Below, one piece after another: positions 10,901-19,647 of a DNA stretch of 64,000 nt (its first letter is position 1; each line of letters opens with the position of its first letter). The position numbers were made by a program, and so were the translations under genes. The DNA is from Neorhodopirellula lusitana (lineage in GTDB: Bacteria; Planctomycetota; Planctomycetia; Pirellulales; Pirellulaceae), in NCBI RefSeq assembly GCF_900182915.1, contig NZ_FXUG01000018.1:62001-126000 (forward strand), written 5' to 3'. Below the pieces are notes generated by a model. That model made no database searches. It saw only the letters and a list, made by a program, of their open reading frames with translations, and was not told where the DNA came from.

Positions 10901-11111
10901 CAGAACGCTTAGCGAAACCGAAAGTGAATCGGTTGAGACACTATGGCAACGAGCACACGATCATTTCGAGACTCATCCAGAAGACGCCGCCCGATACACC
11001 ACCGTGGGTCAACAACCGAATCCCGACGCGACTCAGGTTGCCGACACAGCCGCATGGATGACCGTTGCCAATTTGATCATGAACCTCGACGAGGCGATTT
11101 CCTATGAATAA
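7944..11111 (+). CDS. Second planctomycete cytochrome c (PSCyt1) / DUF1549 / DUF1553 protein
   Basis: 1055 residues from a GTG start with an AGGAGG site. A signal peptide covers about 1-26. PSCyt1 carries CFHCH at 43-47, within the typical HCHGPD context. DUF1549 carries CVQCH at about 332-336. DUF1553 occupies the last third, with NPLTARVIVNQLWQLMFGQG and TNTPLQALTLMNDV. It is a paralogue of the protein at 3421-6444 but clearly diverged, especially in the middle region (about 380-690), which is highly charged and Lys/Glu-rich around 670-710. It overlaps the upstream stop by 4 bp and the downstream DUF1501 start by 8 bp. Confidence 0.9.
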   Translation: MSSLIRLCFCLGLVVAVHLEAPTVDAEEVNFSRDILPVLSDRCFHCHGPDPDNREADLRLDIEENAKEDLGGYWPVAEGKLDDSELWNRITSNDEDEVMPPVDSHRNPISDRERELIRKWILAGAKWGKHWSFEMPIQLPLPVIDETADAPDPIDAFVKERLHQEGWKLSPRAKPAKQLRRLSFALTGLPPSREQVQRFVSDPTDQAWQAAITEMLASPRHAERMAMWWLDSARYSDTDGFQLDESRENWPWRDWVIDAFQNNMPFDEFTIEQFAGDLLPDATPEQILATCFHRNHMTNGEGGRDPNESRVDYVIDRVNTTGTVWLGLTLGCVQCHTHKFDPITHRDYYSFSAFFNSIDEDGRAGKSAKPYLKYTSNAVEERIAETQQFVDQCQAAERQSHGEASSRFDQWLEQLITDPPKDYQAWQVPVPSPTSSDGTRFQVESDQTIQTIGPTPRQDDYRIELAIPEGMERITGWRLEIFPDPNQPDAKYTRSGEGDFILTSVRALSRSANSPAEREIEIKDAHADKEASKPGKRLYGKITDTLNDDARNGWTTEGEEERQTHIGVFRFTKPYPVAEGDRLQILLRHRSNGRHASIGRFRLSLTDETGETATRTDGHSPIGDLLDSRSAADNSDKEPRPQASKISKAPIDPKIKKRLLDQFLAGDAEYQTSNDLLKVAKAQLKNLQAEQKERSVMVLKEREKPRPTYVLLRGVWDAHGDVVKPAVLPSVLPWDPDRTQSRLDLANWLIDPQNPLTARVIVNQLWQLMFGQGIVRTPGDFGLQGEFPTHPELLDWLAIELIQHDWDLQHVLRQIVTSETFRQSSKVTPDQLERDPENRLLARAPKHRLPAWMLRDNALAVSGLLNPAIGGPPVYPYQPDGIWNEITMGRFRYQPSLGPAQYRRTLYAFWRRASAPTFLFDSAQRRVCEVDVRLTNTPLQALTLMNDVGMLEAARVLADSVVGRNNDSPKSAMHEGIAQLANQILSRTLSETESESVETLWQRAHDHFETHPEDAARYTTVGQQPNPDATQVADTAAWMTVANLIMNLDEAISYE

Positions 11112-12576
11112 GCATCCTTTCTCCCAATCCAATTCAAACGTGAATCCGGAAGCTCTCCGTGCCCAACTGGGACGCCGCAGCTTCTTGGCCCAAGGTGGAT
11201 TCAATATTGGTGCGATCGCGGCCAGCACCATGCTGGGATCAGAAACGACGCTAGCCGATTCGATCAAACGATCTTTACCGCACTTCGCCCCGAAAGCCAA
11301 ACGGGTCATTTTCCTAACCCAGTCCGGTGGCCCGTCCCAAATCGAACTGTTTGAAGACAAACCGGAACTGGCGGCATTGGCGGGCACGAAACTTCCCGAC
11401 AGCATTCGCCAGGGTCAACGGCTTACCGGCATGACCAAGGGCAAGCCCCAGTTGATCCTACCATCACTGGCAAAGGTTTCCCGTCATGGCCAATCTGGCG
11501 CCACCGTGGGTGAATGGTTGCCCCACACCGCATCGATTGCAGATGAACTGTGCTTCGTCAAATCGATGGTTACTGATCAAATCAATCATGCTCCCGCCAT
11601 GACCAAGTTCCTAACCGGTCATCAATTGGCAGGTCGTCCCAGTTTCGGCAGTTGGGCAAGTTACGGCCTGGGCAGCATGAACCGAAACCTGCCTGACTAC
11701 ATCGTCTTGATCTCGCGAATGAAGCGTCCCAGTGATCAACCGCTATACGATCACTACTGGGGCAGTGGGTTTCTGCCATCGAAGCATCAAGGCGTCAAAC
11801 TACGAAGTGCCAAAGATCCAGTCTTGTACCTACAAGACCCCGATGGCTTTCCCAAGTCACTACGTCGAGAAATGCTCAGCAGCCTTGGTGCGATCAACCG
11901 CGACCACCATGCCGAAATGCTGGACCCCGAAATCCAAACGCGAATCGAACAATACGAAATGGCGTTTCGGATGCAAACCAGCATCCCCGAACTAGCCGAC
12001 CTCAGCGACGAGCCCGAATCCACCTTTGAAATGTATGGCCCTGATTCGCGTCGCCCCGGCAGCTATGCGGCTAACTGCATTCTGGCTCGACGGCTAGCCG
12101 AGCGTGACGTGCGATTCATCCAACTGTTCCATCCGGACTGGGACCATCATTCCCGCTTAGGTGCATGGTGCGTTTCCAGGTGCGTCGACACCGATCAACC
12201 CAGTGCCGCCCTGATCAAGGATCTCAAACAACGCGGATTGCTCGACGACACGCTGGTCATCTGGGGCGGCGAATTCGGACGGAGTGTTGCCGGGCAAGGC
12301 AAATGGGACGATCCCGAGGCAGGCCGCGACCACCACCCGCGTTGCTTCACCGTATGGATGGCCGGCGGCGGCATCAAGCCCGGCATGACCCATGGCGCAA
12401 CCGACGAATTCAGCTACAACGTCGTCGAAAACCCGGTCCATGTTCGCGATCTGCACGCCACGGCTTTGAACCTGATGGGCATCGACCACGAACGCTTCAC
12501 GCACCGATTCCAAGGGCTTGACTTCAAACTCACCGGCGTCGAATCATCCAAGGTGATAACCGATCTGATCAGCTAA
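11104..12576 (+). CDS. Second DUF1501 family protein with Tat-type signal
   Basis: 490 residues. LGRRSFLAQGG near residue 20 is a twin-arginine-type signal. The rest follows the DUF1501 pattern: KRVIFLTQSGGPSQIELF, GEFGRSVAG, and the conserved GRDHHPRCFTVWMAGGG block near 400. It is paralogous to the 6454-7947 protein. It is the last gene of the operon; a hairpin at 12629-12649 lies 52 bp beyond the stop, and the beta-galactosidase gene converges from the other side. Confidence 0.9.
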   Translation: MNKHPFSQSNSNVNPEALRAQLGRRSFLAQGGFNIGAIAASTMLGSETTLADSIKRSLPHFAPKAKRVIFLTQSGGPSQIELFEDKPELAALAGTKLPDSIRQGQRLTGMTKGKPQLILPSLAKVSRHGQSGATVGEWLPHTASIADELCFVKSMVTDQINHAPAMTKFLTGHQLAGRPSFGSWASYGLGSMNRNLPDYIVLISRMKRPSDQPLYDHYWGSGFLPSKHQGVKLRSAKDPVLYLQDPDGFPKSLRREMLSSLGAINRDHHAEMLDPEIQTRIEQYEMAFRMQTSIPELADLSDEPESTFEMYGPDSRRPGSYAANCILARRLAERDVRFIQLFHPDWDHHSRLGAWCVSRCVDTDQPSAALIKDLKQRGLLDDTLVIWGGEFGRSVAGQGKWDDPEAGRDHHPRCFTVWMAGGGIKPGMTHGATDEFSYNVVENPVHVRDLHATALNLMGIDHERFTHRFQGLDFKLTGVESSKVITDLIS

Positions 12577-12628
12577 TTGAACGAAGCCAATTCCTACCGC
12601 AATAAAGACGTTGCTCGAAGTTGTCTCA

Positions 12629-12649
12629 GACGCTGACCGTGTCAGCGTC
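12629..12649 (+). terminator. Hairpin between convergent genes, possible terminator
   Basis: A perfect 9-bp stem (gacgctgac / gtcagcgtc) with a 3-base loop lies between the DUF1501 stop at 12576 and the GH2 stop at 12708. There is no T-run on either side, so factor-independent termination is uncertain. Confidence 0.4.
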
Positions 12650-12707
12650 CATCCTTGAAGTCCCGAATTCGTACTTTGTGAATGCGATCAAATGCTTCAC
12701 AACAACC

Positions 12708-15191
12708 TTAGTGTTTTTTGACGTTCACCGCAGTCGTCGCTTTCGCAAGTCCTTCGGAAGACGCCTGAATGGCAATCTCACCTGGTTGCTTCCCTGCCTT
12801 GATGATCAACATGCATAGGCCATTAAATGCCTCACGCTTGTCGGCAATGAAAGGCGCGGTGGTCGCCGCGTTGCCGTTGCCCACCGCAGCGATGGTGCCA
12901 GGACCGTCCACGGTGAAGTGAACCTCGTTGGAAGCAAGCGGACAGAAATTGCCTTCGGCGTCGGTGATTTTGACAGTCACGTAAACCAAATCGCTCCCAT
13001 CGGCATTTATGGTTTTACGATCGGGTACCAATTCAATCTTGGCGGGCTCTCCAGCCGTCTGGATTTCCTTTTCCGCCACCGCTTGACCGTCCACATAGCC
13101 GACCACGCGAAGCGAACCGGGCTGGTACGGCACGTCCCATGAAAGTCGATACTTCGACAGCATGTGATCCGATTCGTAATTATTGAACTTAATGGGCAGC
13201 TTGGTCAGGTCTTTGCCTTTCACCTTGCGGCCCTGCGATTCGCCGTTGACGAACAGCTCCACCTCGTCGCAGTTGGTATAGGCGAACACAGGAATCACAT
13301 CGTGTCCTTCGCCTTCCCAGTTCCAGTGCGGCAGCACGTGAACCATGGGGTCGGAAGTCCACTGACTTTGATAGAGATAGAATCGGTCTTTCGGGAAACC
13401 ACATAGGTCTACCGCACCGAAGTACGAACTCCGCGACGGCCAATCGGCATTCCAATAACCATTGGTCGAATTGTCTTTACCACCATAGGGAGTCGGCTCC
13501 CCGAGGTAATCAAAGCCGGTCCACATGTATTCGCCCAGCACCTCTGGATGCTCTTCCAACGCATCAAATTCGATGTCGGGAGGATAAGCCCAAGGCGGAC
13601 CAATGATGTCGTAACTGGTGACCTGTTTACTGGGATGCGTTTGATACTTCTCGATAGGCAAATGATAGACGCCTCGACTGCTAGTGCATGACGAGGTTTC
13701 CGAACCTACGACAGGGGTGTCCGGCAAGTACTCGTTGACGGGGTCACCGTAAGACAACGGTTTGTAGTTCATACCCGCAATATCGACCTGTCCCGCCATG
13801 CCCGTCTTATAGGGCATCGGCCACCAATTGAACCCACAAGTTGTGGGCCGTGTGGTGTCAATCTCTTTGACGTAATCGTTAAGTTGTTTGGCAATGCGGT
13901 TGCCATCCTTCGCGCTGTGTTGCTCCAGGATCTCGTTTCCAATACTCCACATGAACACCGACGGATGGTTCCGGTCACGGCGAACCATGTCTTTGATATC
14001 ACGCTCGGACCATTCTTCGAAGTACTTGTTGTAGCCGTTTTCAACCTTTGGCTTCTTCCAGACATCAAACGCTTCGACTTGAACAAGAATGCCCATCTCA
14101 TCGCACAGTTCCAACAACTCGTTGGACGGTGGGTTATGGCTGGTACGAACGGAGTTGACGCCCATCGCCTTCATGATTTCCAGCTTTCGCTGGATCGCAC
14201 GACGATTCGCGATCGCTCCCAGTGGTCCGTTATCGTGGTGCAAGCACACACCTTGAATCCGTGTGTGTGTCCCGTTCAGGAAAAACCCCTTGTCTTTCGA
14301 GAATTCAATCGTGCGAATCCCAAATCGGGCTTCAACTGAATCGGTGACCTGATCACCAACAAACACTTTGGTTTGCAACGTATAAAGATTCGGTTCTTCC
14401 GTGTCCCAAAGTTGTGGTTTCGCGACTTGCAGCTTTGCGGCAGTCACCCCAGCGGCCGACGACTTCACTTTATCCGTTGCGACCACGTCGCCGTCCTGAT
14501 TCAAAACCGTGTACTGCACGGTCGCCGTGTTTCCATCGGCAACACCATCCAAGGTGGTCGAAACGGAAACCGAAGCTTCGTCCTGATCGACTTCGGGAGT
14601 CGTGATCACAGTTCCCCAGTGGGTGACGTGGACCGGATTGCGGTAGTCGATCCACACGCTGCGATAAATGCCGGCACCGGGATACCATCGCGACGACAAA
14701 TCTTCCGGTGCTAGTTTCACAGCGACGACATTGGATTCGCCGGGCTTCACATACTCAGAGACGTCGTATTGAAACTCGATATAGCCGAACGGACGGTTGC
14801 CTAGGAAGTGCCCATTGATCCAGACGTGCGCGTTGTACATTGCACCATCAAAGGTAAGCAAAACCTTTTTGCCAGCCGATGCGGTGGGCACGTCAAACGT
14901 CTTGCGGTACCAACCGGTTCCATGAAACGGCAACCCACCGCAGCGAGCGTTGTACTTCACATCGAACGGCCCTTCGATCGCCCAGTCATGCGGTAGATCG
15001 AGGGATCGCCACTCGGAATCGTCATGCGAAGCCATCTCGGCCCCGTCAACGTCCCCGTTATGAAATTTCCAGGCCTCGTTAAAAGAATGTCGCCCCAGAA
15101 TACTGGAGTCCTCTGCCGCTGACAAAACGCCGCCTCCGAGGATCAACAGCGACAAACAAAGACTTGTAACAGTCACGGAATTCTTAAGCAT
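12708..15191 (-). CDS. Secreted glycoside hydrolase family 2 beta-galactosidase-like enzyme
   Basis: 827 residues with a signal peptide (about 1-25). The order is as in GH2: a sugar-binding jelly roll (30-200, with LPHDWAIEGPF and GTGWYRKTF), an immunoglobulin-like domain (210-310), and a TIM barrel (315-620). The acid/base Glu sits in MWSIGNEI near residue 418 and the likely nucleophile in VVGSETSS near 497. Two C-terminal Ig-like/DUF4982-type regions follow. It should cleave beta-linked galactosides or related glycans outside the cytoplasm. It follows the sodium:solute symporter on the same strand after a gap of about 105 bp, consistent with hydrolysis followed by uptake. Confidence 0.9.
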   Translation of the reverse strand: MLKNSVTVTSLCLSLLILGGGVLSAAEDSSILGRHSFNEAWKFHNGDVDGAEMASHDDSEWRSLDLPHDWAIEGPFDVKYNARCGGLPFHGTGWYRKTFDVPTASAGKKVLLTFDGAMYNAHVWINGHFLGNRPFGYIEFQYDVSEYVKPGESNVVAVKLAPEDLSSRWYPGAGIYRSVWIDYRNPVHVTHWGTVITTPEVDQDEASVSVSTTLDGVADGNTATVQYTVLNQDGDVVATDKVKSSAAGVTAAKLQVAKPQLWDTEEPNLYTLQTKVFVGDQVTDSVEARFGIRTIEFSKDKGFFLNGTHTRIQGVCLHHDNGPLGAIANRRAIQRKLEIMKAMGVNSVRTSHNPPSNELLELCDEMGILVQVEAFDVWKKPKVENGYNKYFEEWSERDIKDMVRRDRNHPSVFMWSIGNEILEQHSAKDGNRIAKQLNDYVKEIDTTRPTTCGFNWWPMPYKTGMAGQVDIAGMNYKPLSYGDPVNEYLPDTPVVGSETSSCTSSRGVYHLPIEKYQTHPSKQVTSYDIIGPPWAYPPDIEFDALEEHPEVLGEYMWTGFDYLGEPTPYGGKDNSTNGYWNADWPSRSSYFGAVDLCGFPKDRFYLYQSQWTSDPMVHVLPHWNWEGEGHDVIPVFAYTNCDEVELFVNGESQGRKVKGKDLTKLPIKFNNYESDHMLSKYRLSWDVPYQPGSLRVVGYVDGQAVAEKEIQTAGEPAKIELVPDRKTINADGSDLVYVTVKITDAEGNFCPLASNEVHFTVDGPGTIAAVGNGNAATTAPFIADKREAFNGLCMLIIKAGKQPGEIAIQASSEGLAKATTAVNVKKH

Positions 15192-15296
15192 CTTTGAGTC
15201 CTGGTGTTTCTATTTCTTGCCTGTATTTTCAAAAATCCCCGAACCGATCGACCGCAAATCGGCCAATCGATTCTTAAGACTTTGCCTCGACCGGGG

Positions 15297-17279
15297 TTAC
15301 CAAAAGATCCCGTACAAAGCGATGGTCGCAAGCACGACACCAATGCCAACAATCTTGGCACCCGGCGAAGTCTCCAACTCGATCTTGTCATTGACTGGCA
15401 AGACAACCGGATTCTTCATTGGCTTGACCAACGTCAGAACAACTCCCGCCAATAGGACGATGAAGAAGCAAATTGCCATCCGGTCCAGGAACGCGATTTG
15501 ATCCGCATACCACCAGCCATTTTCCACCATGATCGGGCCAATCAACCACTTGAAGGCTCCATAGGCGACCACATTCAATCCAATCCCCACCGCACCGAAG
15601 TAGCGTGGTGTTCGAGGTGAGAAGAAACCGAAGATGAACACCGCCAGAATCCCTGGCGAGATGAAACCTTGAAACTCTTGGATGTACGCAAAGATACTCT
15701 CGAAGTTGTCCAACTTCGGTGCCACGATCCCGGCCAAGATCACGAACAGAACGACGAAGAAGCGGCCCACTTTGACCAATTTATGTTGGTTCGTTTCGCC
15801 AGTGAATTTGGCATACAAATCCATCGTCGCAATCGTGGAAGCTGAGTTCAACATCGACGCCAGTGAACTAATCACGGCCCCGCACAAAGCGGCCAAAACG
15901 AACCATGAAATCATGGGATAGGGTTTAATCAGATTCCTAACCAGAACCGGAAAAGCGGAATCGTAATCGTAGCCTCGCAACATGACACCTGACGATGTCG
16001 CGTTCGCGGTTTCGCTTTCCAAAGCGGCACTCGCAAGTTCATTGATGCTGGCGGCTTGTGTTGCGATGTCTGCACTAGGATCAAAGGCTTCCGAACTGCT
16101 TGCAACCTGAGCATTTTGGGAAAAGACCTTCATCGCCAACTCAGGTTGCATTTCGACAAAGCTTTCATCAACAGCATAAACGGTGGTTGCTTCCACTGCA
16201 TCGAATGCCGCAATGTTCTTTTCTGCGGCACCCGAGTGAAGGTCCGCCGAAAACAGGTTGAACGCGAGTATGCCCGGAATGACCACTAAGAACGGGATCA
16301 CCAATTTCAACAGTGCGGCAAATACAATCCCCTTCTGCCCTTCGGCAAGCGACTTCGAACCGAGAGTTCGCTGCACGATGTATTGATTCAAACCCCAGTA
16401 GAAAAAGTTGGGAATCCATAGCCCGATCATCAGTGCGGTCCAAGGAATGTCCGAGTCTTCCTTAGGACGAACCATATGAACCTTACCGCCCGAACCATTG
16501 GGTCCGTTACGGACTTCCGCTTCACCGTTGACTCCATCGTTGAGCAACATGAATCGACGCCAAGGTCCAGCTTCCTCTAATTGAGCAACGGACGCGTCGG
16601 AGTTCGCAACCTTGGTCTTAAAGAGATCTTCCGCGGGCGAGGTTGCGAGTTTGTCAAATGCTAAAAACATCACGATGGCACCGCCAATGATCAGCGCCGC
16701 GCCCCAAATCAGGTCGGTCCACGCACATGCTTTCAAACCGCCAATGAACACATACAAGGCAGCAAAGATCGCGATCAGCCAACACATTGCGGTCAAGCTG
16801 TTCAACACAGGGACTTCGTTGTAGTACTCCGAAACGAATTTCGCCCCTGAAAAAATGACCGACGACGTGGTCACGAAGACCAACGTGACGATGGCCGGAA
16901 TCGCCATTGCCAGACGGGCCACCCCGTCAAAGCGGTACTCCAAGAATTCAGGAATCGTGTACAGACCAGCCTTCAAGAATTTCGGCAAGAACCAAAACGC
17001 GACGAAGATCAACGTCACCGCAGCCATCCACTCATAGGAGGCAATCGCCATGCCCAACCAGTTGGCGGAGGCACCGGACATGCCCACAAACTGCTCAGTC
17101 GAGATATTGGCGGCAATCAGCGAAAAGCCGACCAGCCACCAAGTCAGACCGCGACCCGCCAGGAAGTAGTCAGACGCATCATTGGAATCGTCCCCGTCGT
17201 CACCCTTACTTTTCCAAATCCCCAACGCAATCACGCCAACCACGGCGATAACGAATAGGGCAACCTCAAGAATGTTCAT
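15297..17279 (-). CDS. Sodium:solute symporter, SGLT-like
   Basis: 660 residues. Transmembrane helices run throughout, beginning at residues 3-22. The motif SLIAANISTEQFVGMSG in an early helix and FLEYRFDG are hallmarks of the SSS family, close to the sodium/glucose cotransporter branch. Two soluble stretches (about 215-265 and 355-440) interrupt the helices and are longer than in canonical SGLT proteins; the second is rich in Ala/Ser/Glu. It is expected to import a sugar with Na+ across the inner membrane. The gene precedes the GH2 gene, so the pair probably forms a uptake/hydrolysis operon. The sugar is not determinable here. Confidence 0.9.
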   Translation of the reverse strand: MNILEVALFVIAVVGVIALGIWKSKGDDGDDSNDASDYFLAGRGLTWWLVGFSLIAANISTEQFVGMSGASANWLGMAIASYEWMAAVTLIFVAFWFLPKFLKAGLYTIPEFLEYRFDGVARLAMAIPAIVTLVFVTTSSVIFSGAKFVSEYYNEVPVLNSLTAMCWLIAIFAALYVFIGGLKACAWTDLIWGAALIIGGAIVMFLAFDKLATSPAEDLFKTKVANSDASVAQLEEAGPWRRFMLLNDGVNGEAEVRNGPNGSGGKVHMVRPKEDSDIPWTALMIGLWIPNFFYWGLNQYIVQRTLGSKSLAEGQKGIVFAALLKLVIPFLVVIPGILAFNLFSADLHSGAAEKNIAAFDAVEATTVYAVDESFVEMQPELAMKVFSQNAQVASSSEAFDPSADIATQAASINELASAALESETANATSSGVMLRGYDYDSAFPVLVRNLIKPYPMISWFVLAALCGAVISSLASMLNSASTIATMDLYAKFTGETNQHKLVKVGRFFVVLFVILAGIVAPKLDNFESIFAYIQEFQGFISPGILAVFIFGFFSPRTPRYFGAVGIGLNVVAYGAFKWLIGPIMVENGWWYADQIAFLDRMAICFFIVLLAGVVLTLVKPMKNPVVLPVNDKIELETSPGAKIVGIGVVLATIALYGIFW

Positions 17280-17418
17280 GGTGATCGGTGGGGGCTAGAG
17301 AACGAGAAAATGCGAACCGGACTTTTAGTCCGTGGGAGCGATGCACAACCTTACTCGATCGATCGCCCGCGAGACACTCATCGTCTTGCGTGGCGTGCGA
17401 CGAAAGTCAAGATCACGC

Positions 17419-18849
17419 TTAGAGAATACTGCCGGGGCGGTAGGCGGCGACATCTGGGTTGATTTCCACCAACTTGGCGATCCGAGCGTTCACACGATGA
17501 ACCTGGTCAACTGCGTTTCCGATGAATTCAATCGGAGCACCAATGGCGGCCTGCAATGCCGCAGCATCGAACGGAATCCGATCGTCGGCAGCGAGTCGTT
17601 CCAGCAGGTCGTTGTCATCCCGCCCAGTTTCTCGCATCGCCAGTGCGGCCGCAACGGCGTGTTCCTTGATCGTTTCGTGCACTGTCTCGCGACCCACGCC
17701 CGCCTTGACGGCCGCGACCAAGATTTTAGTTGTCGCCAAAAACGGGAGATAGCGTTTCAACTCTCGATCGATCACCGCGGGGTAAACGCCGTAATCCACC
17801 AAAACCGTCAAGAACGTTTCCATTTGCCCGTCGATTGCCAAGAACGCATCGGGAATGGCCACCCGACGAACCACGCTGCAACTGACATCCCCTTCGTTCC
17901 ACTGGTCGCCCAGCAATCCGCTGACCATCGTCAGGTAGCCACGCAAGACAACGTTGAATCCATCGATTCGCTCAGCCGACCGGGCATTCATCTTGTGAGG
18001 CATCGCCGACGACCCCACCTGGCCGGGCTTGAAACCTTCGGTCGCCAATTCAGCACCCGCCATCAGACGCAGGGTTCTGGCAAAGTTGGCCGGTGCTGAA
18101 GACGCCTGGACCAGAGCGGACACCACGTCGAAATCCAACGAACGGGCATAAACCTGGCCGACGGAATCGAGCACCGATCCAAAACCCAGACGTTCGGCGA
18201 TCGTCGCGTCCAGCTTTTCTAGCTTGGTGTTGTCGTGCTGAAACAGGTCCAGCATGTCTTGTTGAGTGCCAACGGGCCCCTTGATTCCCCGCAACGGGTA
18301 GCGGGTGATCAGCTCGTCGATCCGCTGGTGAGCGGTCAGCAGTTCTTCGGCGATGTTGGCGAATCGCTTGCCGACCGTCGTCACCTGTGCCGGCACATTG
18401 TGGCTGCGGCCGGCGATTGCCAGTTCGGCAAACTCCGAAGCTCGCTCGCCTACCAGTGATAGCGCCGTCACGATTCGGTCGCGGACCAAGCACAGTCCGT
18501 TTCGGATCTGCAGCTGTTCCACGTTCTCGGTCAAATCGCGAGACGTCATTCCCTTGTGGATGTGCTCGTGTCCCGCCAGGGCGTTGAACTCTTCGATTCT
18601 GGCCTTCACGTCGTGCTTGGTCACTCGCTCGCGTTGGTCGATTGAGTCCAGATCGACCTGGTCCACCACCGCCTCGTACGCTGCGATGGCGGACTCATCA
18701 ATGTCCACGCCCAGGGTTCGCTGAGCCTGCATGACAGCGATCCAGAGCCGACGCTCCTGGATCACTTTGGCTTCCGGGGACCAAATTTCCACCATGGCGT
18801 CACTGGCGTATCGGGCGGCAAGGACGTTGGGGAGCGAGGCTTTTGTCAT
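17419..18849 (-). CDS. purB: Adenylosuccinate lyase
   Basis: 476 residues from the ATG at 18849 (MTKASLPNVLAARYASDAM). A longer frame to 19023 adds 58 residues without family character and would run into the divergent acyltransferase start, so it is rejected. The fumarase/aspartase signature SSAMPHKMNAR is present, with the preceding THD-type region (EHIHKGMTSRDLTENVEQ). The enzyme removes fumarate from SAICAR and adenylosuccinate in purine synthesis. The length matches the roughly 475-residue group of bacterial and eukaryotic-type PurB proteins. Monocistronic in appearance. Confidence 0.95.
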   Translation of the reverse strand: MTKASLPNVLAARYASDAMVEIWSPEAKVIQERRLWIAVMQAQRTLGVDIDESAIAAYEAVVDQVDLDSIDQRERVTKHDVKARIEEFNALAGHEHIHKGMTSRDLTENVEQLQIRNGLCLVRDRIVTALSLVGERASEFAELAIAGRSHNVPAQVTTVGKRFANIAEELLTAHQRIDELITRYPLRGIKGPVGTQQDMLDLFQHDNTKLEKLDATIAERLGFGSVLDSVGQVYARSLDFDVVSALVQASSAPANFARTLRLMAGAELATEGFKPGQVGSSAMPHKMNARSAERIDGFNVVLRGYLTMVSGLLGDQWNEGDVSCSVVRRVAIPDAFLAIDGQMETFLTVLVDYGVYPAVIDRELKRYLPFLATTKILVAAVKAGVGRETVHETIKEHAVAAALAMRETGRDDNDLLERLAADDRIPFDAAALQAAIGAPIEFIGNAVDQVHRVNARIAKLVEINPDVAAYRPGSIL

Positions 18850-19016
18850 GAATCGGCAACGGTGAGGGCTTCGAAAAAGTGAATCCGAAATTGGATCATA
18901 GTCAATCGCCCCTTCCATTCGTAGGGATTGAAGCTGCTCAGCCGCGTCATCGTTGCTCCAGCTACTCTGCAACTTGCCAGCTACTCCGCTACCTGACGGG
19001 CAGCTAAACTGGCGGC

Positions 19017-19622
19017 ATGACATTGACTAGCCAAGGGATCGTACTGCTAGCGAAGTTGTTCAGCGGATTTACGGTGCGGTGGGTGGACTGCCAGCCGGAT
19101 ACCTGCCAACGCATTTACTTCGCCAACCACACCAGCCACCTCGACGCGGTGGTGCTGTGGTCAGCGCTACCCAAAGAGATTCGGGCATTGACGCGGCCCG
19201 TCGCGGCCAAGGATTACTGGAGCGGAGGTTGGTTCAAACCCCACATCGCCCGCAGTTTCAATGCACTCTTGATTGACCGAAAAGAGATCAAGGTTCACAA
19301 AAGCCCGATCGACAGCATGATTCGGCAAATGGAAGACATCTATTCGCTGATTGTCTTCCCCGAGGGCGGACGCAGTGCTGGCGAAGAGATGAGCGCCTTC
19401 AAAAGCGGTCTGTATTATCTAGGCAAAAAGCGGCCCGACCTGGAACTCGTTCCGGTCTATATGGAAAACCTGAATCGAATCCTGCCGCGAGGCGAGGTGC
19501 TGCCCGTGCCGCTGCTGTCCTGCATCACGATCGGAGCCCCCATCTTTTTGGAGGCGGGTGAGCCGAAAATGGAGTTCCTAAAGCGAGCCAGGCAGGCCGT
19601 CCTGCAACTAAAAGACCAGTAA
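19017..19622 (+). CDS. 1-acyl-glycerol-3-phosphate acyltransferase (PlsC-like)
   Basis: 201 residues. Block I is NHTSHLDAV (NHX4D, about 37-43) and block III is FPEGGRS (about 113-119), both needed for acyl transfer by the PlsC/LPLAT family. Only a weakly hydrophobic N-terminal segment is seen, so membrane attachment is likely peripheral or through one helix. It should place the second acyl chain in phospholipid synthesis or act on a related lysolipid. It lies divergent to purB, 167 bp away, and 25 bp before the next gene, so co-transcription with the hypothetical membrane protein is likely. Confidence 0.85.
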   Translation: MTLTSQGIVLLAKLFSGFTVRWVDCQPDTCQRIYFANHTSHLDAVVLWSALPKEIRALTRPVAAKDYWSGGWFKPHIARSFNALLIDRKEIKVHKSPIDSMIRQMEDIYSLIVFPEGGRSAGEEMSAFKSGLYYLGKKRPDLELVPVYMENLNRILPRGEVLPVPLLSCITIGAPIFLEAGEPKMEFLKRARQAVLQLKDQ

Positions 19623-19647
19623 GCCCACTCACAGAGTTTCGCCAATC

